Assembly: GCF_002355375.1 (NCBI RefSeq) | Contig: NZ_AP017312.1 | Location: 1,815,001-1,879,000, forward strand | Length of the DNA stretch: 64,000 nucleotides | DNA from: Aneurinibacillus soli | Lineage (GTDB): Bacteria > Bacillota > Bacilli > Aneurinibacillales > Aneurinibacillaceae | Direction: 5' to 3' | Shown: positions 9,625 to 19,522 of the stretch, one piece after another | Numbering within the stretch: the first letter of the stretch is position 1 | How the letters are laid out: every line of letters begins with the position of its first letter | Position numbers and translations under genes: made by a program | The notes under the pieces: model-generated | Told to the model about the DNA's origin: nothing | The model's input: only the letters and a program-made list of their open reading frames with translations | The model's database searches: none

Positions 9625-11739
9625 ATGGAAGAAGTAAAAGTGTATGAATTTGACCTTGCAGGACGGAAAATGTCCATCGAGTACGGCAAACTTGCGAAGC
9701 AAGCCAGTGGTGCCGTGCTAGTTCGCTATGGCGATTCTGCTGTGCTGAGCACGGTAACGGCATCTAAGAAGCCGTCTCCCCTCAGCTTTTTCCCGTTAAC
9801 GGTTAATTATGAAGAGAAGCTGTATGCTGTCGGTAAAATTCCGGGTGGCTTCATTAAACGGGAAGGACGTCCGAGTGAAAAGGCAACGCTGACCAGTCGT
9901 CTGATTGACCGTCCGATTCGCCCTCTGTTTCCGGAAGGCTTCCGCAATGAGATTCAGATCGTTAACACGGTACTGTCTGTAGATCAGGATTGTTCGACAG
10001 AAGTAGCGGCGATGATCGGAACATCCGCAGCGCTTTCGATTTCAGACGTTCCATTCAATGGACCGATTGGCGGAGTGATTGTAGGCCGTGTTGACGGTGA
10101 ACTGATCATTAATCCGACAGTTGAACAAATGGAAAAAAGCGATATCAATCTGACGGTAGCCGGTACATACGATGCAATTAACATGGTAGAAGCCGGTGCA
10201 GAAGAAGTGCCGGAAGAAGTCATGCTCGAAGCGATTATGCGCGGCCATGATGAGATCCGTAAAATTGTAGAGAAAATCCGTGAAATCGCAGCTGAAGTCG
10301 GCAAAGAGAAGATGGAAGTTGAGCTTCAAGTCGTAGACCCTGAGATCGAAGCTGCCGTGAAAGAATACGCACAGGCGCGTCTTGTCGAAGCGGTTCGCAT
10401 TGAAGAGAAGCAGGCGCGTTATGATGCGATTGATGCGATCAATGATGAAGCACGGGAACATTTTGCTGAGATTTATCCGGAGAAGGATAGTGTCGTGAAT
10501 GAGGTGCTCCATGACATCGTAAAAGATGAAGTGCGCCGCCTAATTACGCATGACAAAGTTCGCCCGGATGGTCGTAAGCTTGATGAGATTCGTCCGATTT
10601 CGTGCGAAGTGGAACTGCTGCCGCGTACACACGGTTCCGGCCTGTTTACACGTGGACAAACCCAGGTATTGAGCGTATGTACGCTTGGTGCGCTTGGGGA
10701 TGTACAGATTCTTGACGGTCTGGGCCTTGAAGAATCGAAGCGTTTCATGCATCATTATAACTTCCCGCCATATAGCGTAGGGGAAGCCCGTCCGCTTCGT
10801 GCGCCGGGACGTCGTGAGATTGGTCACGGAGCACTGGGAGAGCGTGCGCTTGAGCCGGTTATTCCAGGTGATGATGTATTCCCGTATACGATTCGTCTCG
10901 TATCAGAAGTGCTTGAGTCTAATGGCTCTAGTTCACAGGCAAGCATTTGCGCCAGCACACTAGCGATGATGCAGGCAGGTGTTCCATTAAAAGCTCCGGT
11001 AGCCGGCATTGCCATGGGTCTCGTGAAAGACGGCGAGCACATGACCATTCTGACAGACATTCAGGGCATGGAAGATCACCTTGGCGATATGGACTTCAAA
11101 GTTGCGGGTACTCGTGAAGGGGTAACAGCACTGCAGATGGACATGAAGATCGAAGGGATCAACCGTGAAGTGCTTGAGCAGGCGCTGAATCAGGCGCGTG
11201 ACGGCCGACTTTTCATTCTGGACAAGATGGAAGCTGCTATTCCAGCACCGCGTGAAGAACTTTCGAAGTTCGCACCGAAAATTACGATCATGCGCATCAA
11301 TCCGGACAAAATCCGTGATGTGATCGGACCAAGTGGTCGTATCATCAACAAAATCATTGAAGAAACAGGCGTTAAAATCGACATCGAGCAAGATGGCCGT
11401 GTCTACATCGCGTCTCCGGATGCTGCTGCTAATGCAAAAGCGAAGAAGATTATCGAAGACATCGTACGCGAAGTCGAAGTCGGTCAGGTGTACGAAGGTA
11501 CAGTTAAGCGCATTGAAAAATTCGGCGCCTTCGTTGAACTGTTCGCTGGTAAAGATGGCCTCGTGCACATTTCCCAGCTTGCGGAAGAGCGCGTAGGTAA
11601 AGTCGAAGACGTTGTTGCCATCGGGGACAAGCTTCGTGTAAAAGTAACGGAAATCGATGGCCAAGGCCGCGTGAATCTGTCGCATAAAGTTCTTCTGAAA
11701 GAAGAAAAAGCGGCAGAAGAAGCAGGCCAAACTGAATAA
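9625..11739 (+). CDS. pnp: Polyribonucleotide nucleotidyltransferase (PNPase)
   Basis: PNPase is the main phosphorolytic 3'-5' exoribonuclease of the cell. The 704-residue protein contains two RNase PH domains (residues 1-215 and 300-530, with [11 protein letters not shown] and GLFTRGQTQ signatures) joined by a helical linker. A KH domain follows ([14 protein letters not shown] near 565), then a C-terminal S1 domain. TTG 9592 would extend the N-terminus by 11 residues, but the GAGAGGAGG at 9604-9612 and the family length favour ATG 9625, though the 12-base gap is long. A terminator follows. Confidence 0.96.
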   Translation: MEEVKVYEFDLAGRKMSIEYGKLAKQASGAVLVRYGDSAVLSTVTASKKPSPLSFFPLTVNYEEKLYAVGKIPGGFIKREGRPSEKATLTSRLIDRPIRPLFPEGFRNEIQIVNTVLSVDQDCSTEVAAMIGTSAALSISDVPFNGPIGGVIVGRVDGELIINPTVEQMEKSDINLTVAGTYDAINMVEAGAEEVPEEVMLEAIMRGHDEIRKIVEKIREIAAEVGKEKMEVELQVVDPEIEAAVKEYAQARLVEAVRIEEKQARYDAIDAINDEAREHFAEIYPEKDSVVNEVLHDIVKDEVRRLITHDKVRPDGRKLDEIRPISCEVELLPRTHGSGLFTRGQTQVLSVCTLGALGDVQILDGLGLEESKRFMHHYNFPPYSVGEARPLRAPGRREIGHGALGERALEPVIPGDDVFPYTIRLVSEVLESNGSSSQASICASTLAMMQAGVPLKAPVAGIAMGLVKDGEHMTILTDIQGMEDHLGDMDFKVAGTREGVTALQMDMKIEGINREVLEQALNQARDGRLFILDKMEAAIPAPREELSKFAPKITIMRINPDKIRDVIGPSGRIINKIIEETGVKIDIEQDGRVYIASPDAAANAKAKKIIEDIVREVEVGQVYEGTVKRIEKFGAFVELFAGKDGLVHISQLAEERVGKVEDVVAIGDKLRVKVTEIDGQGRVNLSHKVLLKEEKAAEEAGQTE

Positions 11740-11747
11740 ATACAAGG

Positions 11748-11780
11748 ATAGCGACTGACTGATTCAGGTCGCTATTTTTT
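11748..11780 (+). terminator. Rho-independent terminator of pnp
   Basis: Stem ATAGCGAC (11748-11755) with GTCGCTAT (11768-11775) and a T run to 11780. Confidence 0.85.
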
Positions 11781-11865
11781 ATAGGCGTAGACAAACTGTG
11801 TATGTTCACACCCGTACCCGCATACGATGGTACAAACCTTGTTATTGTGTACGGGAGTGAGTGAG

Positions 11866-12816
11866 ATGAAGAAGTGGATGGTAGTAGTTGGCGGGAGTTT
11901 TTTATTATATGGGATGGTGATGTACAGCCCTGTTGACACTTTTATCGCATCGCGCAAGCTTGATCAGGCGGCGCTGCAGACACAGGTAGCGGACTGGGAA
12001 GCACGCCTTGTACAGATTGAGTCACAGAAAGGGATCGCTCCACAGAATGCGCGGCTTGACTCCATCTGGAAGGCGATTCCTGGTTATAACGGACTTGCGG
12101 TGGATCGTGAGGCAACGCTTGCTCGTATGGCCAAAGCCGGGCAGTGGGATGAGAATCAGATTGTATACCGGGAAGTGGCGCCAACTGTGCAGCTTGACCA
12201 GCTCGCCCCCGCTCCTATCTATCGCGGTAATCCGCAGAAGCCCGTTGTCGGTCTGATGATTAATGTCGCATGGGGCAACGAATATTTGCCTGCTATTCTA
12301 GATACGCTAGCGCGCCATAAAGTAAAAGCGACGTTTTTTCTGGATGGGAGCTGGACGAAAAAATACCCGGATGAAGCGAAAAAAATCGTTGCTGCCGGGC
12401 ATGAGATTGGAAGTCATGCGTATTCCCATCCAGACATGAGCAAGCTGTCATTAACACGCATGCAGCAGGAGATTATCCGTACGAACATAGTCATTCAGGA
12501 AGCGACGGGCATTACACCAACACTGTTTGCTCCGCCATCCGGAGATTTCGATCAGCGGGTCGTTGAGATGGCGGCGCGTTACCAGATGAAGACGATTCTC
12601 TGGACAGCCGATACGATTGACTGGCGCAAGCCATCACCGAATCAGTGGTTCCGCACGGTCTCACCTAAAATTAACAACGGGGTGCTTGTGCTCATGCATC
12701 CCACTTCCCCAACTGCAGAGTCACTGTCGCGTCTTATTGAACACATTAAAGCAAAAGGGCTTACGCCGGGAACTGTAAGTGATACGATTTCTTCGAAGCG
12801 CATTCCGGCTCCGTAA
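11866..12816 (+). CDS. ylxY: YlxY-like polysaccharide deacetylase family protein, membrane-anchored
   Basis: A 316-residue protein with an N-terminal signal/anchor (MKKWMVVVGGSFLLYGMV) and a NodB-type deacetylase domain over roughly residues 125-310. The HAYSHPD motif that binds the metal is intact near residue 185. The usual TFDDG motif is replaced by NVAWGNE, so the catalytic Asp pair appears absent. This is characteristic of the YlxY branch and suggests weak or no activity (inference). The upstream ATG at 11827 lacks a ribosome site, while ATG 11866 has GGGAGTGAG. The position between pnp and mlpA matches B. subtilis. Confidence 0.88.
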   Translation: MKKWMVVVGGSFLLYGMVMYSPVDTFIASRKLDQAALQTQVADWEARLVQIESQKGIAPQNARLDSIWKAIPGYNGLAVDREATLARMAKAGQWDENQIVYREVAPTVQLDQLAPAPIYRGNPQKPVVGLMINVAWGNEYLPAILDTLARHKVKATFFLDGSWTKKYPDEAKKIVAAGHEIGSHAYSHPDMSKLSLTRMQQEIIRTNIVIQEATGITPTLFAPPSGDFDQRVVEMAARYQMKTILWTADTIDWRKPSPNQWFRTVSPKINNGVLVLMHPTSPTAESLSRLIEHIKAKGLTPGTVSDTISSKRIPAP

Positions 12817-12840
12817 GCAGACAAGTATACAAATTTTTAC

Positions 12841-12868
12841 TTGTGTTCCCCGGGACTCTTTTTATACA
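12841..12868 (+). promoter_or_regulatory. Possible promoter of mlpA-dut
   Basis: TTGTGT at 12841-12846 and TATACA at 12863-12868, 16 bp apart, 44 bases before the mlpA start. Moderate match only. Confidence 0.35.
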
Positions 12869-12911
12869 CTAAGAACATCTGACACAATTGTGTTCTGAGG
12901 AGGAAGGCGTA

Positions 12912-14159
12912 GTGATCGAAACGTTTACGCTAGACAACGGCGTACGTATTATTATGGAAAAAATTCCGACTGTCCGCTCTGTAGCACTTGGCGTGTGGAT
13001 CGGAACGGGTTCAAAGTTTGAAAATCCGGAATGGAATGGGATATCCCACTTTATTGAACATATGCTGTTCAAAGGAACGACGACGCGTTCGGCAAAGCAG
13101 ATTGCTGAATCATTCGACCAGATTGGCGGCAATGTGAACGCTTTTACATCGAAAGAATATACGTGCTACTATGCGCGTGTGCTTGACGAACATGCGTCTG
13201 TGGCGCTTGATATTCTCGCGGATATGTATTTTAACTCCGTATTTGATGAGAAAGAACTGGAAAAAGAGAAAAAAGTCGTCATCGAAGAGATTCGTATGTA
13301 TGACGATACACCGGATGATCTGGTGCATGACCTGGTGGCGAAAGCCTGTTATACAGGGCACCCACTCGGCGCAAGCATTCTTGGCACAGAAGATGTGCTG
13401 AACAGCCTGACACGGGACGACCTAAATCGTTACGTCGATGCGCGCTATACGCCGGAGCAAACTGTGATCACCGTCGCCGGGAACTTCGACGATTCGCTGC
13501 GCGATGCGATTGCCGGGTATTTCTCTGGATATGAGCGCACAACAGCTGAGCTGACACCGAATGTCGCACCAACATTTAACGGCGGCACAGTATGGCGCAA
13601 AAAAGAAACCGAGCAGGCACATCTTTGTCTGTCATATCCGGGTTATCAAGTTGGGCATAAAGACATTTACTCGCTGATCTTGATGAACAACGTGCTCGGC
13701 GGTAGCATGAGCTCACGTCTGTTCCAGGAAGTGCGGGAAGAACGTGGACTCGCGTATTCGGTGTTCTCGTATCATTCTTCGTTCCAGAACGCAGGTACAT
13801 TTACTTTATATGCGGGCACGGCGACCAAACAATTGGAAGAAGTGTACACCGTCATGCTGAATACGGTGGCGAAACTGCGCGATGGGGGCATTACAGAAGA
13901 TGAGTTGCGCAAAGGCAAAGAGCAGCTCAAGGGAAGTCTGATGCTGAGCCTTGAGAGCACGAACAGCCGCATGAGCCGTCTCGGCAAAAATGAATTGCTG
14001 CTTCGCCGCCATCTAACGCTTGATCAAATCATTGAGCAGGTGGAAGCGGTGACAACAGACAGCGTGAAGCGTGTGGCTTCTTCGATTTTTGCAGGTCCGC
14101 TGGCAACTGCGCTTGTGAGTCCGCTGGCTGAATTACCAGCGTATATGAAGGGGAAATAA
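12912..14159 (+). CDS. mlpA: M16 family zinc metalloprotease MlpA
   Basis: A 415-residue peptidase of the pitrilysin/insulinase family, cytoplasmic in Bacillales. The inverted zinc motif HFIEH lies near residue 42, with the distal Glu in EEIRMYDD about 75 residues later. The C-terminal M16 half carries GGSMSSRLFQEVREERGLAYSV. GTG 12912 is preferred over the longer ATG 12888 because GAGGAGG at 12897-12903 is well placed. MlpA has been linked to control of protease expression in B. subtilis (family knowledge). dut follows after one base. Confidence 0.9.
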   Translation: MIETFTLDNGVRIIMEKIPTVRSVALGVWIGTGSKFENPEWNGISHFIEHMLFKGTTTRSAKQIAESFDQIGGNVNAFTSKEYTCYYARVLDEHASVALDILADMYFNSVFDEKELEKEKKVVIEEIRMYDDTPDDLVHDLVAKACYTGHPLGASILGTEDVLNSLTRDDLNRYVDARYTPEQTVITVAGNFDDSLRDAIAGYFSGYERTTAELTPNVAPTFNGGTVWRKKETEQAHLCLSYPGYQVGHKDIYSLILMNNVLGGSMSSRLFQEVREERGLAYSVFSYHSSFQNAGTFTLYAGTATKQLEEVYTVMLNTVAKLRDGGITEDELRKGKEQLKGSLMLSLESTNSRMSRLGKNELLLRRHLTLDQIIEQVEAVTTDSVKRVASSIFAGPLATALVSPLAELPAYMKGK

Positions 14160-14160
14160 G

Positions 14161-14610
14161 ATGACAGACGTAACCGTACACATCAACGTACTGCCGGGGA
14201 ACGAAGATATCGGGATCCCGCGTAAAATGACAGACTTAGCGAGCGGATTTGACCTGTGTGCCGCCGTTCGGGAAACCGTAACATTGGCACCGGGTGAGCG
14301 CGGTCTGATTCCAGCCGGCTTCGCACTGGCAATGCCTGCGACGCTGGAAGCGCAGGTACGTCCGCGCAGTGGACTGGCGTACAAGAAAGGCGTAACGACA
14401 CTGAATTCACCGGGTACGATTGATGCAGATTATCGTGGTGAGGTGGGCGTGATTCTAATCAATCACGGGCAGGAGCCGTTTGTGATTGAGCGGGGTGACC
14501 GCATTGCTCAGATGGTGTTTCAATGGGTGCCGCATGTTGCCTTAGTAGAAGTCGACAATCTCGATGATACGGAGCGCGGCAGCGGTGGTTTCGGGCATAC
14601 GGGCGTATAA
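14161..14610 (+). CDS. dut: dUTP diphosphatase
   Basis: Trimeric dUTPase, 149 residues, hydrolysing dUTP to dUMP and keeping uracil out of DNA. All five family motifs are visible: SGFDLCAA, RPRSGLAYKKG, the uracil-binding loop GTIDADYRGEVG, RGDRIAQMV, and the flexible P-loop-like tail RGSGGFGHTG. It starts one base after mlpA and probably shares its transcript. A large terminator follows. Confidence 0.95.
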   Translation: MTDVTVHINVLPGNEDIGIPRKMTDLASGFDLCAAVRETVTLAPGERGLIPAGFALAMPATLEAQVRPRSGLAYKKGVTTLNSPGTIDADYRGEVGVILINHGQEPFVIERGDRIAQMVFQWVPHVALVEVDNLDDTERGSGGFGHTGV

Positions 14611-14637
14611 AATACGGCGAGAGCATGGAGAAAACAT

Positions 14638-14710
14638 AAGAGCGATTGGAGGAAGGAAAAGGTGTGTGCCTTTTCCCACCTTGTAATCGTTCTCGTGTTT
14701 TCTTTTTTTT
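14638..14710 (+). terminator. Two-step terminator after dut
   Basis: GGAAAAGG pairs with CCTTTTCC inside an outer GAGCGATT/AATCGTTC helix, and a long T-rich run follows. The convergent gene on the - strand ends at 14743. Confidence 0.75.
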
Positions 14711-14742
14711 GTAAAATCGAAAGTGTGTGGTGGGGAGCTATG

Positions 14743-15429
14743 TTAGATTGCTGTGCTAGTCACACGATACGTCCCATCTGATTCGATGATGAGTGCATTC
14801 AGCTGGCGGCTGTGACCAGCGCCGCCATCAATGCCGATCTTATCGCCGCCGAACCAGACCTCGTCTTTGTCATGCAGCTTAAATCCCGGTGTATGGCCGA
14901 ATACGACGGTTTTGGAAAGTCTGGTCGGGTGCTTGAAAAATTTCTTACGGATGGAGACAAGTGTTTCCGGCGGGGTGTGGTACCAGTGATTCTGCGCGGG
15001 ATCAATGCCCGCATGAACAAAAATGTGGCCCCGGTGTTCAAAAAAATATGGAAGAGACTGTATCCATGTGATATGACTACTGTAGTGCTCACAGATACGT
15101 GAGCGGGTAGCATATTCCTGCTCCGGTGTATATGGATGCCCGAGATAGCCGGACAGTGTTCCGAATGCGCGGTAGTCATCTGGATACTCGGGAAGTTCAC
15201 CAGCAAGCCAGGCGAGGAATGCATTCTCATGATTGCCGCGAATGGCGATGGCCCCCTCGGCTGTGAGCTGCATGATTTTTTCGATTACGTCTTTGCCACA
15301 AGGTCCGCTGTCGATGTAGTCACCAAGTAGGATGAGTTGATCGATTGTAGGCGTGTAGTTTACAGCTGTGAGCAGGTGGCAGAAAGCATCGTAGTGCCCG
15401 TGAATATCGGAAATACAGATTGTGCGCAT
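14743..15429 (-). CDS. PPP-family metallophosphoesterase (serine/threonine phosphatase-like)
   Basis: A 228-residue single-domain calcineurin-like phosphoesterase. It has the metal-binding set DIHGH (residues 8-12), GDYIDSG (near 37), GNHE (near 69) and the late HAG and HTPG motifs, in the order of bacterial PPP phosphatases such as PrpE or Ap4A-type hydrolases. The substrate cannot be told from sequence. It is the only - strand gene in the first 30 kb and is divergent from the six-gene operon that starts at 15529. The 100 bp between them must hold both promoters. Confidence 0.85.
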   Translation of the reverse strand: MRTICISDIHGHYDAFCHLLTAVNYTPTIDQLILLGDYIDSGPCGKDVIEKIMQLTAEGAIAIRGNHENAFLAWLAGELPEYPDDYRAFGTLSGYLGHPYTPEQEYATRSRICEHYSSHITWIQSLPYFFEHRGHIFVHAGIDPAQNHWYHTPPETLVSIRKKFFKHPTRLSKTVVFGHTPGFKLHDKDEVWFGGDKIGIDGGAGHSRQLNALIIESDGTYRVTSTAI

Positions 15430-15528
15430 ACAAGACTCCTTTATTTTATATATCGTGTTTTATTTACCTTACCTTATCGTAAAAGACCGTAGACTACTAG
15501 ATTCGTGGAAGAGGAGATACAGGTTTAT

Positions 15529-16524
15529 ATGGAAAGACAGATTAAATTGCTTGGAACAGGGGCTTATCTTCCCAAGCGTCGGGTAATGGCGGAAGAACTG
15601 GATCGAAAGCTTGGGATGCGGGATGGATGGACCGTGAAGAAATCGGGTGTGGCAGTTCGGCATTATGTGGACGGGGAAACAGCCTCGCAAATGGGAGCCG
15701 CGGCTGTCCGGGAGGCGCTGGCGGTAGCTGGATTGACATTTGCGGATCTGGACTGCCTTGTGTGTGCGAGCGGTACGGCACAGCAGGAAATTCCGTGCAC
15801 GGCCGCTTTAATTCAGGAACAGCTGGGGGAAGGCATGTCTGGTGTGCCGTGCTTTGATGTGAATTCTACCTGCTTAAGTTTTGTCACAGCACTTGATGCG
15901 ATGTCCTATCTTGTGCATGCAGGACGATACGAACGAATGGTGATTGTCTCGACGGAGATTGCTTCGGTCGGGCTAAACTGGTCCCATAAGGAAAGTTGTG
16001 TGTTGTTTGGTGATGGTGCGGTGGCTGTGGTGATCGGGCGAACGCCAGCAGGAGAGAGCTCGCGTGTGCTCACTTCCCATATGGAAACGTATAGCAAAGG
16101 TGCGCATCTGTCTGAAATACGCGGTGGCGGTTCTATGATTCATCCGCGTGAATATGTGCAGGGGCGGGAAGAGGACTTTGTGTTTGATATGGATGGCCGG
16201 GCGATTTTCCGTCTGACGTCGAAGCTGATTGATGGGTATGTGGAGCGTCTGTTTGCCGGGACCGGGCTTACGATGAACACATTTGATCTGGTGATTCCGC
16301 ATCAAGCAAGCGGTATGGCGATGCGGATTATGCGGGAGAAGCTGGGCATTCCCCGGGAGCGGTTCATGGATGTGATCGGGCAGTACGGAAATGTGATCGC
16401 GGCTTCGATTCCTCTTGCGCTGCATGAAGCGATTCAGCAGAAGCGCATGCAGCGTGGCGATACGGTGCTGCTGATCGGTACATCTGCCGGGCTGTCGCTC
16501 GGAGGTGTAGCTTTTGTCTACTAG
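15529..16524 (+). CDS. KAS III-like 3-oxoacyl-ACP synthase / acyl condensing enzyme
   Basis: A 331-residue thiolase-fold enzyme of the FabH/OleA type. The Cys-His-Asn triad is present: Cys115 in VNSTCLSF, His258 in IPHQAS and Asn288 in QYGNVIAAS. It should load an acyl group on Cys and condense it with a second substrate. It differs from a housekeeping fabH by context, being the first gene of a six-gene overlapping operon with ligases and a reductase. ATG 15529 was chosen over GTG 15505 because GAGGAG lies upstream of the ATG, though the gap of 12 is long. Which acyl donor it uses is unknown. Confidence 0.85.
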   Translation: MERQIKLLGTGAYLPKRRVMAEELDRKLGMRDGWTVKKSGVAVRHYVDGETASQMGAAAVREALAVAGLTFADLDCLVCASGTAQQEIPCTAALIQEQLGEGMSGVPCFDVNSTCLSFVTALDAMSYLVHAGRYERMVIVSTEIASVGLNWSHKESCVLFGDGAVAVVIGRTPAGESSRVLTSHMETYSKGAHLSEIRGGGSMIHPREYVQGREEDFVFDMDGRAIFRLTSKLIDGYVERLFAGTGLTMNTFDLVIPHQASGMAMRIMREKLGIPRERFMDVIGQYGNVIAASIPLALHEAIQQKRMQRGDTVLLIGTSAGLSLGGVAFVY

Positions 16525-17689
16525 TCGGACGGTACTGTTAACGGGTGGGCGAGCTCCCGCCACACTGGAGCTTGCCCGGATATTGCATCTGGCCGGGCAT
16601 CGGGTCTTGATGGCGGAAAGCTTCCGGGCGCATCTATCACGTCGCTCTCGCAGCATCGCTCGTTCGTATGATGTGCCATCGCCGCGCTATGAAACAGAAG
16701 CGTATATTGAACGCCTGTCAGATATCATTCGACAGGAGAATGTAGATATGCTTGTTCCGACGTGTGAAGAGACGTTCTACATTGCCTTGCATCGGGAGAA
16801 GCTTGCGCTGTATTGTGAGGTGTTCACAGCGGACAAAAATACGCTACTGGAGCTGCATGACAAATATGCGTTCATCCAGAAAGCCGCCCGCCACGGTTTT
16901 CGGACGCCGCGTACCCACCTGGTGGAATCACCGTCTGCGCTGGAGATGCTGCAGAAGGAATGGAACTCGACACAGTCGCTGATCGCCAAGCCAGTGTATT
17001 CTCGCTTCTCGGCTCGGGTTCGCGTATGCGAAGAACCCAGTGAACTGCTTGCGCTATCAGAGGAAGTATCGCCGTCTGTCCCGTGGGTTGTGCAGGAGTA
17101 TATTCCGGGTGTGCAGATGTGTACGTATACAGTTGCGCACAAAGGACGTGTCGTATTGCATGCCGCCTATCGCAGTGTGTACACGGCCGGGCGGGGTGCG
17201 ACGATTTATTTTCGTCCAGCGTTTGTGCCAGAGCTTGCTGGACAGGTGGAGCGATTTGTACAGGAGACGGGATTTCACGGGCAGCTAGCGTTTGATTTTA
17301 TAGAAGAGGAAGGCAGCGGAGAGTTCGTCGTGCTAGAGTGCAACCCGCGTCTGACAAGCGGGATTCATCTGTTCAGCGGGTGTCCGGAAGTGGCCTGTGC
17401 ATGGCTTGGGCTGACGGATCAGGTGCTCGTACCGCATGCGGATGCGGCAGCGATGCTTGGGCTGGCGATGGTGTTGTACGGCCTGCCACGTGTGCGGTCC
17501 CATTCGCAGTGGCGGGCCTGGCGTGCGGCTGTTGCCGAGGCGCAGGATGTGATCTGGCGAGCGGATGACCCACGTCCATTCGGGCAGCAGTTTGTGTCGT
17601 ATGCCGCACTTGCTGTGCGTGCGTGGCGCTTGGGTACAAGTATGATGGCGGCTTCAACAGATGATATTGAATGGAGTGTGAGACCATGA
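16514..17689 (+). CDS. ATP-grasp domain ligase
   Basis: A 391-residue protein with an N-terminal pre-ATP-grasp fold (VLLTGGRAPATLELAR) and an ATP-grasp core. The core includes LIAKPVYSRFSARV, the QEYIPGVQMCTY loop and the Mg-binding FDFIEEEG ... VLECNPRLTSG near residue 275. ATP-grasp enzymes activate a carboxylate as acyl phosphate and join it to an amine or thiol. The substrate here is unknown. TTG 16514 is the start, since GGAGG at 16501-16505 is ideally placed, and it overlaps the previous gene by 11 bases. Second gene of the six-gene operon. Confidence 0.85.
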   Translation: MSTSRTVLLTGGRAPATLELARILHLAGHRVLMAESFRAHLSRRSRSIARSYDVPSPRYETEAYIERLSDIIRQENVDMLVPTCEETFYIALHREKLALYCEVFTADKNTLLELHDKYAFIQKAARHGFRTPRTHLVESPSALEMLQKEWNSTQSLIAKPVYSRFSARVRVCEEPSELLALSEEVSPSVPWVVQEYIPGVQMCTYTVAHKGRVVLHAAYRSVYTAGRGATIYFRPAFVPELAGQVERFVQETGFHGQLAFDFIEEEGSGEFVVLECNPRLTSGIHLFSGCPEVACAWLGLTDQVLVPHADAAAMLGLAMVLYGLPRVRSHSQWRAWRAAVAEAQDVIWRADDPRPFGQQFVSYAALAVRAWRLGTSMMAASTDDIEWSVRP

Positions 17690-18705
17690 AACCGGATGTA
17701 TTGGTAACCGGAGCCACTGGTTTCCTCGGGCAGCGGCTTGCCCGATGCCTGCAAGCGGACGGATACCGTGTGACAGCGACTGGGCGAAACAGCCTAGCAG
17801 GAGAGAAGCTGGCGGGGGTAGGGATGCGATTCATTCCGGCTGATCTGGCGGATAGCGAGGCAGTGGCGGCGCTCTGTAAGGGAAAGACGTATGTGTTTCA
17901 CAGCGCGGCTCTCTCTTCTCCGTGGGGGAAGTACCGAGATTTTTATAAGGCAAATGTAGTGGGGACGAAAAATATCATCGCAGGGTGTCAGGCATATGAC
18001 GTAAGCAGACTGATCCATGTCTCCACACCGAGCGTGTATTTCGCCTATGAAGATCGGCTGAACATTCAGGAGGATGAGCCGCTCCCGCAGCGGTTCGTGA
18101 ATCATTATGCGGCAACGAAGTTTTTGGCGGAGCAGGAAGTGGAGCGAGCGGTAAAGATTGGTCTGCCTGCTGTCATGATTCGGCCGCGTGCTTTGTTCGG
18201 ACCGGGGGATACGACCATTCTGCCACGTCTAATTCGGGCGAATGAGAAAAAGTTCGTGCCGCTTATTAACGGCGGACAGGCGCTCGTGGATGTGACGTAT
18301 GTGGATAATGTAGTAGACGCATTGCGGCTGGCTGCTGTTGCACCGGAAAAAGTGCTCGGTCAAGTATACAACATTACGAACGGGGAACCGCTTAGGCTGA
18401 TCGATCTGCTTACGATGCTGTTTGCCCGGCTTGAACAGCCGTTTCGCCAGAAGCACTTGTCATTTGCTGCGGCGTATCGTCTCGCCTGGCTGATGGAGAT
18501 GGCATCCCGTACAGTGTTATTTGGTCGGGAGCCGATATTGACCCGATATTCGGTCGGTGTGCTGGCAAAAAGCCAGACGCTTGATATTTCGCGGGCGCGG
18601 GCAGAGCTCGGGTATGAACCGCGTGTCTCGATTGAAGAGGGGCTGAATCTTTTTGTGGATGGGTGGCGAAAACAGCATGACTGCAATTACACTCACGATA
18701 TTTGA
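17686..18705 (+). CDS. NAD(P)-dependent epimerase/3-beta-HSD-like reductase
   Basis: A 339-residue extended short-chain dehydrogenase. The Rossmann motif TGATGFLG is near residue 7, and the catalytic Tyr141-x3-Lys145 lies in HYAATK with the Ser of VSTPSVYF upstream. The closest functional analogy is OleD-type or 3-beta-hydroxysteroid dehydrogenase-like enzymes that reduce a beta-keto acyl product (family knowledge plus inference). That would suit a partner of the condensing enzyme two genes upstream. ATG 17686 overlaps the previous stop (ATGA). Third gene of the operon. Confidence 0.85.
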   Translation: MKPDVLVTGATGFLGQRLARCLQADGYRVTATGRNSLAGEKLAGVGMRFIPADLADSEAVAALCKGKTYVFHSAALSSPWGKYRDFYKANVVGTKNIIAGCQAYDVSRLIHVSTPSVYFAYEDRLNIQEDEPLPQRFVNHYAATKFLAEQEVERAVKIGLPAVMIRPRALFGPGDTTILPRLIRANEKKFVPLINGGQALVDVTYVDNVVDALRLAAVAPEKVLGQVYNITNGEPLRLIDLLTMLFARLEQPFRQKHLSFAAAYRLAWLMEMASRTVLFGREPILTRYSVGVLAKSQTLDISRARAELGYEPRVSIEEGLNLFVDGWRKQHDCNYTHDI

Positions 18706-19522
18706 TACGGGGTACTGCCGCCAGCTGGAAGCGATCTCGCTGCGCGGTGGGGAATGGAGAATGGTTCCATTTCATGCGCTGGCCTTTGGAATTAACCATC
18801 CAGAGCGCGGCCTGGTGCTGTTTGATACAGGATATACGGGGCATTTTTTTGATGCTTGCCGCACGTTTCCGCTGTCGCTATACAGCAAAGTGACGCCAGT
18901 GTGCACACATCCTGCGCAAAGTGTCGCTGCGCAGCTTCAAAACCAGGGAGTGGACCTGCCATCTGTGCGAACTGTGTTGCTGTCTCATTTTCACGCGGAT
19001 CATATTGGCGGGGTGCGGGATTTTGGGCAGGCAGAGTTTGTTTGTATGAAAGAAGCGTATGAACATGTGCGAGAGCGGCGCGGGTTTGCTGCGGTTCGGC
19101 ATGGTTTTTTGCCACCGCTTCTACCGGATGATTTTGCGGAGAGAGTACGATTTATAGATGAGAGGGAAAAAGTGGTGCTATCGGATAAGTACCGTCCGTT
19201 TACCGAAGCGTATGATGTGTTCGGGGATGGCAGTGTGCTGGCTGTCGGGCTGCCGGGACATGCAGTCGGGCAGTATGGCGTGTTTCTGACGGATGAGCAC
19301 GGCCAGGATATCTTCTTATGTGCGGATGCGGCCTGGTCGAGTCGGGCATATCGTAAGAACGTGCTTCCGCATCCGCTTGCCTCCTTGATCATGTCGGATG
19401 TGTACGCATATCGGAAGACGCTTGGAAAGTTGCACGAGCTTCATCGAAGTAATCCAACACTCCGCATCTATCCAACGCACTGTGCGGACGTGTGGCGTCT
19501 CGGTCAGGAGGGACAGGTATGA
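18677..19522 (+). CDS. Metallo-beta-lactamase-fold hydrolase
   Basis: A 281-residue MBL-fold enzyme resembling N-acyl-homoserine lactonases and related esterases. It has the metal motif HFHADH at residues 104-109, the later GLPGHAVGQ His, the CADA Asp and a final THCAD His. It probably cleaves an ester, lactone or thioester formed by the operon products (inference). The reading frame could start earlier, at 18653, inside the previous gene. ATG 18677 gives the normal N-terminus but no strong ribosome site, consistent with coupling through the 29-base overlap. Confidence 0.82.
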   Translation: MTAITLTIFDTGYCRQLEAISLRGGEWRMVPFHALAFGINHPERGLVLFDTGYTGHFFDACRTFPLSLYSKVTPVCTHPAQSVAAQLQNQGVDLPSVRTVLLSHFHADHIGGVRDFGQAEFVCMKEAYEHVRERRGFAAVRHGFLPPLLPDDFAERVRFIDEREKVVLSDKYRPFTEAYDVFGDGSVLAVGLPGHAVGQYGVFLTDEHGQDIFLCADAAWSSRAYRKNVLPHPLASLIMSDVYAYRKTLGKLHELHRSNPTLRIYPTHCADVWRLGQEGQV

